Assembly (NCBI GenBank): GCA_019636445.1
Contig: JAHBXO010000032.1
Location: forward strand, 1-64,000
Source of the DNA: Gemmataceae bacterium
GTDB taxonomy: Bacteria; Planctomycetota; Planctomycetia; Gemmatales; Gemmataceae
Length of the DNA: 64,000 nucleotides
Direction of reading: 5' to 3'
Shown: one piece after another, positions 18,201 to 29,900 of the stretch
Layout of the letters: each line of letters begins with the position of its first letter
How positions within the stretch are numbered: the first letter of the stretch is position 1
Position numbers and translations under genes: made by a program
Notes under the pieces: generated by a model
The model's database searches: none
What the model was told of the DNA's origin: nothing
What the model saw: only the letters and a program-made list of their open reading frames with translations

Positions 18201-20581
18201 GGTAGCTTGTCGAGGTCCAGCAACGCGGTCAGGAACTTGCGTTCCTCGGCAGTGCCAGCCATCGCGACACGTTGCTTGCCGATCTCGATGGTCCAGACCG
18301 AACGCTTATCCATCAACGCGCCCGGAAGGACGCGGGGCAGGAGCGTCATGAGCCGCTCGGCCTCGGCCAGTTTCTTTTCGGAACCAGCCTGGTCCTTGGC
18401 ATCGATCGATTTCACAATCGTGTCGATGTTCGCAGCCTGCTTGACGATTTCGGCATCGATCTCCTTACGGAACTCGCCAAGCCGAACTCCCAACTTCGCT
18501 TTTTCCGTTTCGTAGACCGACGACTTCGGGAGTTGCTCGATCTTTCGACGCGCCGTTTCGAAACTCTCATCGGCCGTTGCCAGATTCGGACCGGGTTTGG
18601 TCGCGATGAGATCGGTAATGGGTTTGATCAAGGCCGGATCGACTTGTTCCGGCTCAATCGGCTTGGTTTTCTTGCCGGATCCATCGTCTTCAGGATCCTT
18701 TTTAGGGTCGTCGGACTTGTCGACTTTGGCCACGCCGCCCGACGATCCCGAACCGCTGCCACCAAAGACCCCGCCGAAATAAGCTCCCGCGAGGCCGGCG
18801 ATACCCGCAGCCAGAACACCACCGACGACGAGCGCCGCCCCCTTGCCACCGGAACTGGCCGGTTCCGCAGCTTTCCAGTTCGTCGTCGGAAGCGATGGCA
18901 ACGAAGGGTGGCTGGCTTGCCGTTCGAGTTGACTGGCCTCCTTGGCCCAGGGCGGCAGCGACTTGGCTTCCTCTTCGGCCGGCGTGTCGCGCGGATACTC
19001 GGTCGCACGCTTCCCTGGCGGTGCCATTTCCGGACGCGAAGCCGGACGCTGCGTTTGAACCGATGGTGTCGATGGCGACGAAGGCAACCGCATCCCAGGC
19101 TGACTTGTCGCGCCGGACCCCTTGATGATCTTCGCGATTTCCGGATCGAGTTCGACCGAACCGGCCCGCGCCCCCATCGGGTCATTTCCATCGACCGAAA
19201 TCTGAGGCCGGCTGATGTCCGTATTACGGCTAGCAGGCGAGGAAGGCCCGCGCGGATCCGGTAACGGCGACCCGGGATGCGATCCGGTCCTTGCGAAGTC
19301 GTCGTCGTCCGTTGGGAAGTCGTTCGCGCCGATCGGCATCTCGATGTCCGACTGCGAGCCGCCAAAGGCCGCGATATCGCCGGCGCGAGCCGGAAGCGAA
19401 AGACCGGAATCGGTCGAAGGCAACATGCGTTCCGAACCCGGGATCACAGTGCCACGGAGTTCGTCCCGTTGCTCCGGCAATTCGAACGACACGACGGGAT
19501 CGGCCGGGGCACGGGACGGCCCCGCACCGGGCGAGGACAAATTCGGTGTTGAACGGAGAAGCGAGGGATCCATCGGCGGCGGCGGGGCCACGCGGGAGCG
19601 CGAGGCCGGGATCACGCCGGATCGATGCACGACCTTGCTGGGTTCCAGCGGCGGCAAGCCTTCGATGGCGCGTTCGAGCTGCTTGACCATGTCGATGCAG
19701 GTCGCGTAGCGCTCCTTGGGCCGGACGGCGGTCGCCCATTTCAGGACCTTGCGTTCCTCGTCGGTAATCAGGGGGCTGGTAAAATCGAGTCGGCCTTCGG
19801 CATGGGCGAGCATGATCGATAGCTGGCCCATCTGTTCGTCGAACGGGAGCTTGCCGGTGCGAAGTTCGTAGTAGCTGATGGCGAGGGCGTACTGGTCGGT
19901 ACCGGGAACCGGTTTGTTCCCGGTGAGTTCCGGTGCACTGTAGGCCGGCGAACCGGCGGCCTTGGTCTGGCGGACATCGGGCGTGATGATGACGGCGACG
20001 CCACAGTCGGCGATCTGGACTTCGCCGGACACGATCATCATGTTGTCGGGCTTGATATCGCAGTGCACGATGGGGCCGTCGGCCGTGCCCAAACCGTGGT
20101 CGGCCTTGTTCAGGAAGTCGATGCCTTTGGCGGCACCCTGCATGTAGGAGATGAGTTCATCGACCGGTAGTCCTTTGAATTCCTCCGGATCGGTGCCGTC
20201 GGGGTTGAGTTCCTTGAGCCGGGCCGACAGGCTTTTCTCGCCAAGGCCCATCGCGATGACCAGCTCGCGAAGAACGCCTTTGCCCTTGAGGGCTTCGGTC
20301 TGGTTCAGCGGGATTTCGCGGTTGTTCTTGTCCTTGACGCGGGCGGTGAAGATCGGGACGAGGTTCGGGTGGTTGAGATTGATGACGAGGTTGAGCGCCT
20401 TGAGCTCCTTCAGGGCGCTGTTGCTGTGGGAGAGGTCGATGATCTTGATGGCGACGAGCTTGCGCGTGGCCTCTTCGTTGGCCTTCCAGACCTCGCCGAA
20501 CTGGCCGGCTCCAAGGAAGCTGACGAGCTTGTACCCGGAGATCGGTTCGTCGTTTTCGTCGTATTTCGTGACGCGTGGCAT
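15260..20581 (-). CDS. Giant receptor-like Ser/Thr protein kinase with large extracytoplasmic helical region
   Basis: 1,773 residues from ATG 20581 (a GTG at 20593 is an alternative). The kinase domain is residues about 16-315: Gly loop GAGQFG 24-29, Lys46, catalytic loop HCDIKPDN 173-180, ADCG 191-194 in place of DFG, and APE 216-218. The Arg of HRD is Cys, making it a non-RD kinase, but Asp175, Lys177, Asn180 and Asp192 are present, so activity is plausible. A Pro/Ser-rich linker (320-575) precedes one membrane helix at about 581-602. The remaining ~1,170 residues are mostly helical, possibly TPR-like, and should lie outside the cytoplasm. It is the longest intact minus-strand gene here and divergent from the giant Calx-beta gene. 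Kinases with big sensor regions are common in this phylum; the ligand is unknown. Confidence 0.9.
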   Translation of the reverse strand: MPRVTKYDENDEPISGYKLVSFLGAGQFGEVWKANEEATRKLVAIKIIDLSHSNSALKELKALNLVINLNHPNLVPIFTARVKDKNNREIPLNQTEALKGKGVLRELVIAMGLGEKSLSARLKELNPDGTDPEEFKGLPVDELISYMQGAAKGIDFLNKADHGLGTADGPIVHCDIKPDNMMIVSGEVQIADCGVAVIITPDVRQTKAAGSPAYSAPELTGNKPVPGTDQYALAISYYELRTGKLPFDEQMGQLSIMLAHAEGRLDFTSPLITDEERKVLKWATAVRPKERYATCIDMVKQLERAIEGLPPLEPSKVVHRSGVIPASRSRVAPPPPMDPSLLRSTPNLSSPGAGPSRAPADPVVSFELPEQRDELRGTVIPGSERMLPSTDSGLSLPARAGDIAAFGGSQSDIEMPIGANDFPTDDDDFARTGSHPGSPLPDPRGPSSPASRNTDISRPQISVDGNDPMGARAGSVELDPEIAKIIKGSGATSQPGMRLPSSPSTPSVQTQRPASRPEMAPPGKRATEYPRDTPAEEEAKSLPPWAKEASQLERQASHPSLPSLPTTNWKAAEPASSGGKGAALVVGGVLAAGIAGLAGAYFGGVFGGSGSGSSGGVAKVDKSDDPKKDPEDDGSGKKTKPIEPEQVDPALIKPITDLIATKPGPNLATADESFETARRKIEQLPKSSVYETEKAKLGVRLGEFRKEIDAEIVKQAANIDTIVKSIDAKDQAGSEKKLAEAERLMTLLPRVLPGALMDKRSVWTIEIGKQRVAMAGTAEERKFLTALLDLDKLPVNTMLSQAKDIYTVNLDLERRKKIGAKLLDIGEQKTDYRDGIITFLVEDPGRFDILLPTDPVKQKVFQWRAAPVKVLADDLRTKLAALTTGKTAKTAIDEIKSSLDKLRDMKKQVGMPFGTLWNEKYLHPDVEKTYKLADRWWDAARGYDIAELRKSVSTTEAPDLALPMAMEYMRIGVEKAESIANLRQVRDASQKWTSLAAPDRKRIDDFFQLALAQQVVKDLSPKSGKPNWADILKLCDRDGALGWRTAVEAESRLDAQMAIGDLSVAEVSTPDDDTTADRKAFVAYLKSVSKADRAAAGDLAKTYQAKPLPEILKVPVRKSRAAQVLADTAILKVEFADKTEDLLDGKWNPYKSDATALGLLSVAYELDGTNHPEWSIPLHFLADASGDPATAQQAAGKVGAEQLTKKNGPLALAFLAKRAADRRATPSARLADRAAAMRLAQSLYESETTKDQESRLKTFREELAKFAKLGLAESGGSNADRRALEFAVFRQDFHGNTVFDKAWLDRAREQIGPIANDLPSRDPLRADALAYRAYITLNRFHYSRPFGDFKKGDTTETVREREWNGMIRDAEDALAIEMDNPIACQVLSYAYYGMFSQATSYIPPDSLIRRYNLDDRRDKETILRTAVYLKNATESPRAAKITELQTLLAFLRVRSQFLFGAGNALAKRGEPTIEVRSLLMDAAKSAEQTIKLRPERQIADHTVYGRILEDLAWIGQESPPETYRKSIEMSRAGTALSATTALFRQEVVRGYMDLARATVRAVQFDHFPPAKLSDADAAWTAMDAAIEAMPEAERAQVATIQAEAAYWKAMRKLVAGRNADAAAAFASSSENLRVNDVNHYVPALVHRSEAILAGTEGLESFTEILAALETAGGTTFVADYVKARKAVADGDLETAKGHFDAAARKIQTAWGRRELKMDDPFALRSLAYELTKIRNLTAKERTDRQELLTSLRSAFGWTLTAADKKLITDALGR

Positions 20582-20952
20582 ACCACCTCGCACCGCAGAT
20601 TGCGTATCGGTAGACTATAGGACGAAACGGGCGGGGGACCGGCCGGCTCCGGTTCATTCTGTTTTACTCGAATTTTGCGAATCCCACAACAACCGAATTC
20701 TTCGTTCCGGTTAAATCGGAGAGTGGGGTTGATCCGTCGTATTCTGGTAGTCGGATTGATGGCATTGGATGCCCTTTAACGGCGATTCGGCGAGTTTGCG
20801 GCGTTTGTAGCGGACGAGTTCGGTTGTCATTGCGGGTATTTCCGGGCATTTTTGAGGGAGATACTCCGCGATCGACCCGCTTGCGGTCCGCGCCGCCCTG
20901 CGACGTTTCGCGCCCGTATCACAAAACCACCGCGTTCGGACTCGAGGTCACC
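20582..20952. other. Divergent intergenic region between the two giant genes
   Basis: 371 bp without a convincing gene. It must contain the promoters of both the kinase (-) and the Calx-beta protein (+). The stretch 20655-20720 is clearly more AT-rich than the surroundings, as expected for a promoter zone, but I cannot point to a trustworthy -35/-10 pair. The giant protein's frame is open from 20824, yet the preferred start is 20953. A 61-codon minus frame here looks like noise. Confidence 0.6.
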
Positions 20953-23900
20953 ATGGTCCCCACCTGGCTGAAGTCGCTCTTCTCCCGCCGAACGACTCGC
21001 AAGTCGACGATCCGTCGTACCGGCCCTGCCGCCAAGCCACACCTGGTGCAACTCGAAGACCGCGCCGTCCCGGCGACCGTGAGCATTACCAATGCCATGG
21101 TGATGGAAGGAAACGCCGGCACGACCACGCTGGTGTTCACCGTCTCGGCCGACAAGACCGAACCCGACGACATCACTTTCACCATCGATACCGCGGACGT
21201 GAGCGCCACGGCGGGGTCCGATTATATCGCGATCACGAACGGCACTGGCACGATAGCAAAAAACACCCTGTCGACGACCGTCATGGTCACGGTCAACGGC
21301 GACAAGACCGTCGAACTCGACGAGACGTTGAAAGTCACGCTCAGCAACCTGTCCACCGGTAACAAGTTCACGGGCGGCGGAGCGACACTGTCCGGCACCG
21401 GCACGATCACCAATGACGATACTGCGACGATCAGCTTCGGCACCAGTCCGAGCGCCCAGGAAAACACCGGCAACTTGACCTTCACAGTGACCATCGACAA
21501 TCCGGTCGATGTGGACGTAACGGCTGACCGCAAGACCGCTGACGGCACCGCGCTAGCGGCTTCCGACTACACGGCGCTCGCGAACGCCAACATCACGCTC
21601 TTCGCGGCCGACTCGACGGCGAGCAACTCTATCTCCGTCGCTATGTCGCCTGATAATCTCGTCGAACTCGACGAGACGCTGTCGCTCATCCTGTCCAATC
21701 TCGCGGCATCAGGTCGGAAAGTGATGTTCACCGGCGGTGCCGCGACGATTACGGACACGGGCGAAATCACCAACGACGATACGGCCACAGTCTCCATCAT
21801 CGGCCCGACGTTCGTCACCGAAGGCGGCAGCCTGGCGTTTGTGGTTTCCATCGATAATCCCGTCGACGCCGCCGTCACTGCAAAGCGCAAGACGGCTGAC
21901 GGAACCGCGACCACTGCGAACAGTGACTATACCGCTCTGGCCGATACAGCGCTAACACTGTTCGCAGCAAATTCCACGGCCTCCAAGACCATCAACGTCG
22001 CCACGACCGGTGACGCGATCGTGGAAGCCAACGAAACGATCTCGCTGATTCTCTCGCTCCTTGACGCATCCGGCCGCACCGTGCAATTCGTCGGCGGCGG
22101 GGCGACCCTCACGGCCACCGGGACGATCAACAACGACGACAAGACGACCCTGACGATCGCCAACAAGACGGTCGCCGAGGCCACTGGGACCGTCACTTTC
22201 ACGGTCGTATCGTCGAACGCGGTCCAGGGGTCGTTCATGATCGACTACCAGACCAACGACGGTACCGCTACGGCAGGCAGCGACTACACGGCCAAGACAG
22301 CGACGACGCTATCGTTCAATGGAACCGCGACCGAATCGAAGTCTTTCTCGATCACGATCACCAATGACAACGTGGTTGAAAACGACGAAACCTTTACCAT
22401 CAGTCTTTTAAACCTCGTCCAACCAGCGGGGATCAATCCGTCTGACTTCGTGATTACCACCGGGACTGGCACCATCACCTCCGAGGACACGGCACTATTC
22501 CGTATCACTTCTAACGCAAACGCTACGGAAGGCAGTCCGATCACCTTTACGGTCACGCTGACCAATCCCGTCCAAGCCACAACGTCAGTTACCCTCACGA
22601 CGGCCGGCGGCACCGCGTCCAAAGGCACCGACTACACGGATGCCACAGGTACCGTCTTCACTTTCAATCCGCTCGTTACCAGTCAGATGTTCATGGTGGC
22701 GACAACCGATGACAATATCGTCGAGGCCAACGAGACGTTTAACTTCTCGATTGGAAGCGTCAACGATGGCGGCATCACCGGCAAAGTGACAATCGACGGG
22801 ACTCAGAGCACACGCGTCGGCACGATCACCAACGACGATTCGGCCCAATTCAAGATCCAGCAGACTGCGTCCGCCACAGAAGGCAGTCCGGTAATGTTCC
22901 AGATCACGCTCACCAATCCGGTGGACGTAGCCACATCGGTGGAGGTAACGACGTTTGAAGGCGTGGTGCCTTTCCGTGCCAGGTCGCCACAAGATTTCAC
23001 AGGATTCTCCAACAAGGTCATCAATTTTGCGGCCAATTCCACTTCGCAGACGGTCAGTGTCGTCACGATCGACGATGTGGCTTTGGAAGTGAATGAGAAA
23101 TTCACCATTCTTCTCAACGACGCCGTCACTGGCGGTCGGAATGTCTCGATCGATCTCGCGAACGACCTGGGAACCGGCACGATCATTGATAACGACGGCG
23201 CGAGTTTGATGATCGACGACGTCATGCGAAACGAAGAAGACGGGACCATGACGTTCACGGTGACCCTCGTTGGAACGGTGGACGATCCATTTACGGTAAG
23301 TTTCAAGGCCGTAAACGGCACCGCGACCGTTGGAGATAACGACTTCACGCTCGCGAACGGGACTTTGATGTTCGACGGCACCGACGGTCAAATGAAAACA
23401 ATCACCGTCACGCTCAACGACGACAACAAGGTCGAAGCCGACGAAACTTTCATGATCGAACTGTTCAGCCCCACGGCGACCGTCAACGTCGCCGACAAGG
23501 GCCTAGGCACCATCATCAACAAAGATTCTGCGCTCGTGTCGATCTCAAAGGACGCGTCCGCGACCGAAGGCAGCAACGTCAGTTTCACCGTTTCGCTTTC
23601 GAATCCCGTCGACGTGACGACCAAGGTTAAAGTCTCAACTGCGGACCTCACGGCCATCGGCGGCGGCACCGACTACACAACACTCACCGATTTCCTCGTC
23701 ACTTTCAACCCGACGGTCCAGAACCAGACCGTCATGGTCACCACGAAGTCGGAGAACATCGTCGAGACCGACGAGACGTTCAAACTTAGCATCGTGAACT
23801 TGGACAACGGCGGGCGGCCGACCGTGACGATCGACGCGGCGAGCGACACCAAGATCGGCACCATCCTCAACGACGACTCGGCCGCCTTCAGTATCGCCAA

Positions 23901-26900
23901 TGCCTCCGCGACCGAAGGCGGCATGATCACCTTCACTGTCACGCTCTCGAATCCGGTTTCAACCGATACGTCGGTCACCGTGACGACTGCGGACGTGAAC
24001 GCCGTCGACGGCGTCGACTACACCGGAATCACGGTGCCCCAACTCCTCTCGTTCACCGCGGGCACCACGAGCCAGCAGTTCTCGGTCGCCACCACACCCG
24101 ACACGATCGTGGAAGCCAACGAGACCTTCCTGGCGATCCTTGGCGGACTGAACGACGGTGGATTCCCCGGCAAGGTGACCATCTCGCCGACGAACGGCAC
24201 GGCCGTCGGCACGATCACGAACGACGATTCGACGACGCTCACGGTCGGCGACGCCTCCGGACTGGAATCGTCCGGCACGTTGAAGTTCGCCGTCACGCTC
24301 GGCGCGGCCGTGCAAGGCGGGTTCACCGTCGAGTTCAAGACGAACAACGGCACGGCCACGACCGCCGACAACGACTACGCCAACACGACCGGCAAACTGA
24401 CTTTTGCGGGGACCGCCGGAGAAACACAGTTCATCACGGTCGCCATCAACGACGACAACAAAGTCGAACTCGACCAGACGTTCACGATCAGCCTCTTCAA
24501 TGTCGTTCCGGCAGATGCTGGCATTCCCGCCTCGAAGATCGACGCGACCGACATCGGCACCGGCACGATCGTGAACGACGACGCGGCTATGTTCCGAATC
24601 AACGCGGCGTCGTCGATTACTGAAGGCGGCATGGTGACCTTCACTGTGACGCTGACGAACCCCGTAGACACCGCCACCTCCGTGACCGTCACGACGACCG
24701 ACGGCACGGCGAAGTCGGTTGGTGCTCCGGCCTTTGACAACGACTTCACGGCCAAGACCGGATTCACGGTCAATTTTGGAGCGACCGTCACCAGCGTGAA
24801 CGTGTCCGTCCCGACCATAGGCGACAACATCGTCGAGCTTGACGAGTCGTTCACGATCGCGCTCGGCGGCCTGAATAACGGCGGCCGTCCCACGGTAACC
24901 ATCGACGCAGCGAACAGCGTCGGAACCGGCACGATCCTCAACGACGACTCGACCCAATTCAAGATCACGCAGAACTCCTCCGCAAGCGAAGGCGGCAAGA
25001 TCAGCTTCACGGTCTCGTTGACCAACCCGGTGGACGTACCGACGTCCGTTACGGTCACGACCGCGGACGGCACGGCGAAGGTCGCCGACAACGACTACGC
25101 CCCGATCATGGCGATGCCGATCAACTTCGCCGCGCTCCAAACCAGCCAGTCGTTCGACGTCACTACGAACAACGACGACGTCGTCGAAGCCGACGAAACC
25201 TTCACGGTCACGCTTGGCGACTTGATGGACGGCGGGCGGATTCCCGGCACCGTCACCATCGACGTTGCGAACGGCACAGGCACCGGGACGATCCTGAACA
25301 ACGACCTCGCGTCCCTCTCCATCGCCGATGTGGCGGTGAACGAAGCGACCGGCATGATCACCTTCACGGTGCTGCTGACTGGCGATGTGCAGGGCGGATT
25401 CACGGTCGACATCAAGACCGCCGATGGCACGGCGATGGTCTCCGACTCCGATTATGTCGCGGGCATGCAGACGCTGATCTTCGCGGGCAACAGCGGCGAG
25501 ACGCAGCAATTCACCGTGATGCTGACCGAAGATAACAAGGTCGAAGCCGACGAGACGTTCACGGTCAGCCTGCTGAACGTCGTGCCGAACGACGCGAAAG
25601 TGAAGGCCGCGGACATCGGCAGCTCGGACAAGGCGACCGGCACGATCCTGAACGACGACTCGACCACTCTCACGATCGCGGACGTCAGCCAGGCGGAAGG
25701 CGCCGGCAAGATGACGTTCACGGTGGTGCTTTCGAATCCGGTGCAGGGCGGCCTGAAAGTGAACTTCGCGACCTCCGACGGTTCGGCGAAGACCTCCGAC
25801 AACGACTACGACGCGAACTCGGGTACGCTGATCTTCGCCGGCAACGCGAATGAACCTCAGACTTTCATGGTGACGGTCAACGACGACGCGACCATCGAAC
25901 CCAACGAGTTCTTCAACGTCGCGCTCTCAAACGTCGTCACCCTGGGCGCGGGCGTGATGGCGGCCAAGGTGGACGCGACGGACACGGCCGTCGGCAACAT
26001 CCTGACCGACGACAAGGCGGAGATCAACCTGTTCGCCTCGACGGACACCGAAGGCAACAACCTGATCTACACGATCACGCTCTCGAACAAGATCTCGAAG
26101 GACGTATCGGTCGATTTCGCGACGCTCGCCGGAGTGGGTGCACGCCCGGCGATTTCCGGCGTGGACTTCACCGCCGTCGCAAAGACCGTAACGTTCCTGG
26201 CCGGTTCGACCAAGGAAACGATCGTCGTTCCTCTGACCGATGATCGCCGCGTCGAAGGTTCGGAGCAATTCGATTCGCAGATCATGAACATCCAGGCCGA
26301 CGCCAGCGTGATCTCCGCACTGTTCTTCGGGAAGGCGTTGGACACCGCGACGATCACCGACAACGACACCATCACGGCCGTCTTCACGAAAGCGGCGAAC
26401 GGTTCGCTGGAAGACAACATCGCGGGCATCACCGCGACGGTCGAACTGACGGTGAACGCGGTCGGCACGGGCACCGACGGCATCGACCGCACGGTCGTCG
26501 TCCGCGTCGCCAACATGGGTGGCACGGCCACCAACGGCGTCGACTACAAGAACTTCACGGACCCGACCGATCTTACGTTTGCCAAGGCCGACTTCACCAA
26601 GACCTCGCAGAACATCGCCTTCGATCTCATCGAAGACCTCAACAAGGAAGGCGACGAAACGATCGTCTTCGGCATCTCGCTGCAAGCCGACGACACGGCC
26701 GGTCAGGCTTCGATCGGCGCGACGAAGGTCCACACGTATTCGATTCAGAGCGACGACGAAGTCGTCCGCACCTACGACGCGACGGTGGCCGGCGACTACA
26801 TCTTCGTCGGCGACGGTTCCGGCAACGTGCAGCTCTTCCTCGGGCCGACCCTGCTCTCGAAGGACGCCATCGGCACGCAGGCCATCCTCCTGAATGGCTC

Positions 26901-29900
26901 GACGGGCGTGGACTCCGCGACCGTGGACTACGTCGTCGGCTCGCCGGTGCCAACGGGCGGCATCACGTTCAACGGCAATGGCCCGGCAGCCGGCGAACGG
27001 TTCACCGTTCTCGGCGGCGCGTTCACGAGCATTGTCAACACTTTCACCGGTGCCCAGAGCGCAACGCTCTCGCTCGTCGGCGCAAAGACCGACAAGCTCG
27101 CCTACCAGAACGTGGACGCGGCCGAGATCAAGACCGCGCCCGGAACCTTGACGATTCAGCTCCCCACCGGCGCGAGCGACGCGATCCTCGAGGATGACGG
27201 CATCCCCGCCAATGGATTCTCGCAGATCCGCAGCGGCAACGGCACGTTTGCCACCACGAAGTTCTCCAACCCGACCGGCACGCTGATCGTCGCCACCGGC
27301 AACGCGGCCGACACGCTCGCGATCAACGACATCCTCGACACGACATCGACGATCATCGTCGGGTCGGCCACCAACCGTTTCGCGAGCATCACGCAGGTCG
27401 GCGACGTGGCATCGAATGGCGACGTCCGCTACTTCGCCAATGCGATTGCGATCAACAATGGCGCCGACCTGACCGCCTCCAAGGCTGTCGAACTGAACGC
27501 CGCGAACACCGTGGCACTCGGCACGACGAAAATCACGGCCGCGGACTTCTCGCAGACCGGCGCATCGAAGGTCGCGATCAACGCTGGCGCCCTCGCGACC
27601 GTCTCGGGTACGGGGACGATCAACTTCGCCGGCACCATCGACGGCCCCGGCAGCCTGACGACATCCGGCTCCGCGACTTCGGTCTTCCAGCAGCCGATCG
27701 GCGCGAGCACTGCTCTTGCCGGGGCGACCTTCGGCTCGAAGATCGACGCGACCGCGACCGGCACGGCGACCGTGACCGGCGGCACGACCGGCGGCCGCTT
27801 CAACGTTCGTGCCAATACGATCGCCCTGAACGCTGCCCTCGACGCCTCGACCGGACCGGCTGTCGTGCGCCTCACCGGCGGCTCGGCGACCCAATCGGCC
27901 CCGATCACGGCGACGAAGCTGTACCTCGAAGGCAGCGGGACGTTCACGCTGAACAACGCAGGGAACCAACTGACCGGCGACGGCAAGACGATCGGGTCCT
28001 TTGTGACCATGAATGGCTCGAACACCGTCACCGACGAACCGGGCATCCAGGCCCTGGGCGGAGATCTGTTCGCTAAGCTCTCGAGCGGTTCGATCGACGT
28101 ACGGGACAAGACCGACCTGATCATTCGATTTGAAGACGCGACGCAACAACCGGCCATCGCCATCACGGGTGGCGGCAACGTGACGCTCACGTCCGGAGCG
28201 GATGTCAGCATCGAAGACAAGCGGGCGATCGATCCCACCGTCAAGTCGTCGGAAGTCGCAAACCTCTTGAGCGTCGGTGCCGGCAACGTCCAGGTCAACG
28301 TCGGCGTGGATCGCGACGACCCGGCGGGCACGGGGACGATGGTACGCTTCCTCGCAGAAGCCAGCGCCAATCTCGTCACACTCGGCAGTGCTCCGACTCC
28401 GACCGACAACTTCGACGTTCGCAGCAAGGGCACGAACTTCGCCGATGCGGCCAACCTGGAGAACGTGGCGAAAGATACGTTCACCGTCCGTCCGGCACTC
28501 GGCGCGGCGATTCTCCTCAACGGCAATTCGCCGATCGTAACGGATCCGGTTGCATTCCGGCCTTACGATACGCTCTCGCCGCGCTTCGCCAGTACCGGCA
28601 GCATCAATCTCGTCCCGATGGGCAACGGGAATGGAACGTTTGTCTTCGGCAACGGCTTCAAGTCGATTCAGTTCACCTCGATTGAGAACATCGGCGGAAT
28701 CCAGGCGAACGCGCTTGTCGTCCAGACTGGCCCGTCGGCGACTACGCCGGCGAATAATTACGCCCTCCGTCTGAACGCAACGATCAGCGGTCAGCCGTTC
28801 GGTAGTGCGTTGTCGGGGAACGGTATCGTGACGAATCCGTTCGTCGTGACTCCGTCGCTGGGCGGCGTGTCCCAGTTCAACGCCCCGCAAATCACGTTCG
28901 CCGACGTCGACGGCGACACCACGCCCGACTTGATCATTGCCAACGGCACCGGCGACGCGCCGCTCGTGACGATCATCCGAGGCTCGCGGTTGTTCGGCGG
29001 CAACAATATCAATCTCTCGGCCCTGAATCCGGATACAGATATCATCTCGCAATTCTTCGCCTTCGAGGAAACCTTCCGCGGGGGCGTGCAGGTTCGAGCT
29101 GCCGATTTCAACGGCGATGGCAAGGCCGAACTGGCCGTGTCGCCCGGCATCGGCGGCGGACCGCGCATCATCGTGTATCAGATCGACCAATCGAATGCGA
29201 ACGTCTTCAAGAATGCGGTCATCTATCGCCACAACCTGGGCGGTGGAAAACTTTCGAACCCGTACAATTTCTTCCCGTACGAATCGACCTTCCGCGGCGG
29301 TGTGAACGTCGCAGTCGGCGATGTGAATGGCGACGGCGTTCCGGACATCATCGCGGGGGCCGGGTTCGGCGGTGGCCCACGGGTCCGCGTCTACGATGGC
29401 TCGATCGATCCGACCCTGGCGGACGGCGTCACGGTGAACCCCGCCAGCACGATCGCGGACTTCTTCGCCTACGACCCGAACTTCCGCGGCGGTGTGTTTG
29501 TGGATTCCGGACGGTTCGATGCCGATACGATCGCGGATCTGGTGACAGCCCCTGGCCCCGGCGGTAGCGCCCACATTCAAGTTTTCCAGGGCCGCAAGAA
29601 CGCGCAACCGTTCGAAGTCGATAACGCCCGCGGTGCGGAATTCCGAATCCCGATGGCCAGCTTCTTCGCCTTCGAAGACACGCCCGACCTCACCAACCCG
29701 CTCCCCTCGCGGACCGGTGTCGGTGGCGTCTCGTTCGGCACGAGCACCGACAATCTCGGTTCGTCCCGCTCAATCCTGGTCACGCGACCAGAAGGCACGC
29801 GGTTCGAAATCGTCCGCTTCGACCCGGTCCTTCCGGGCGATCCGTTGACGCCGGACGACATCAAGAACAACGCGACGGTCTTTCCGATTTCGCCGACGTT

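Noticed and set aside
20664..20849. A 61-codon - strand frame in the giant-gene intergenic region
   Set aside because: No ribosome site, domain or conserved features.
21079..26760. Regularly spaced repeats considered as a CRISPR array
   Set aside because: They are in-frame, diverged protein repeats of about 330 bp, not identical short repeats with spacers.
25927..29607. A 1,226-codon - strand frame opposite the Calx-beta gene
   Set aside because: Arg/Asp/Val-rich shadow with no family features; the + strand protein is clearly real.
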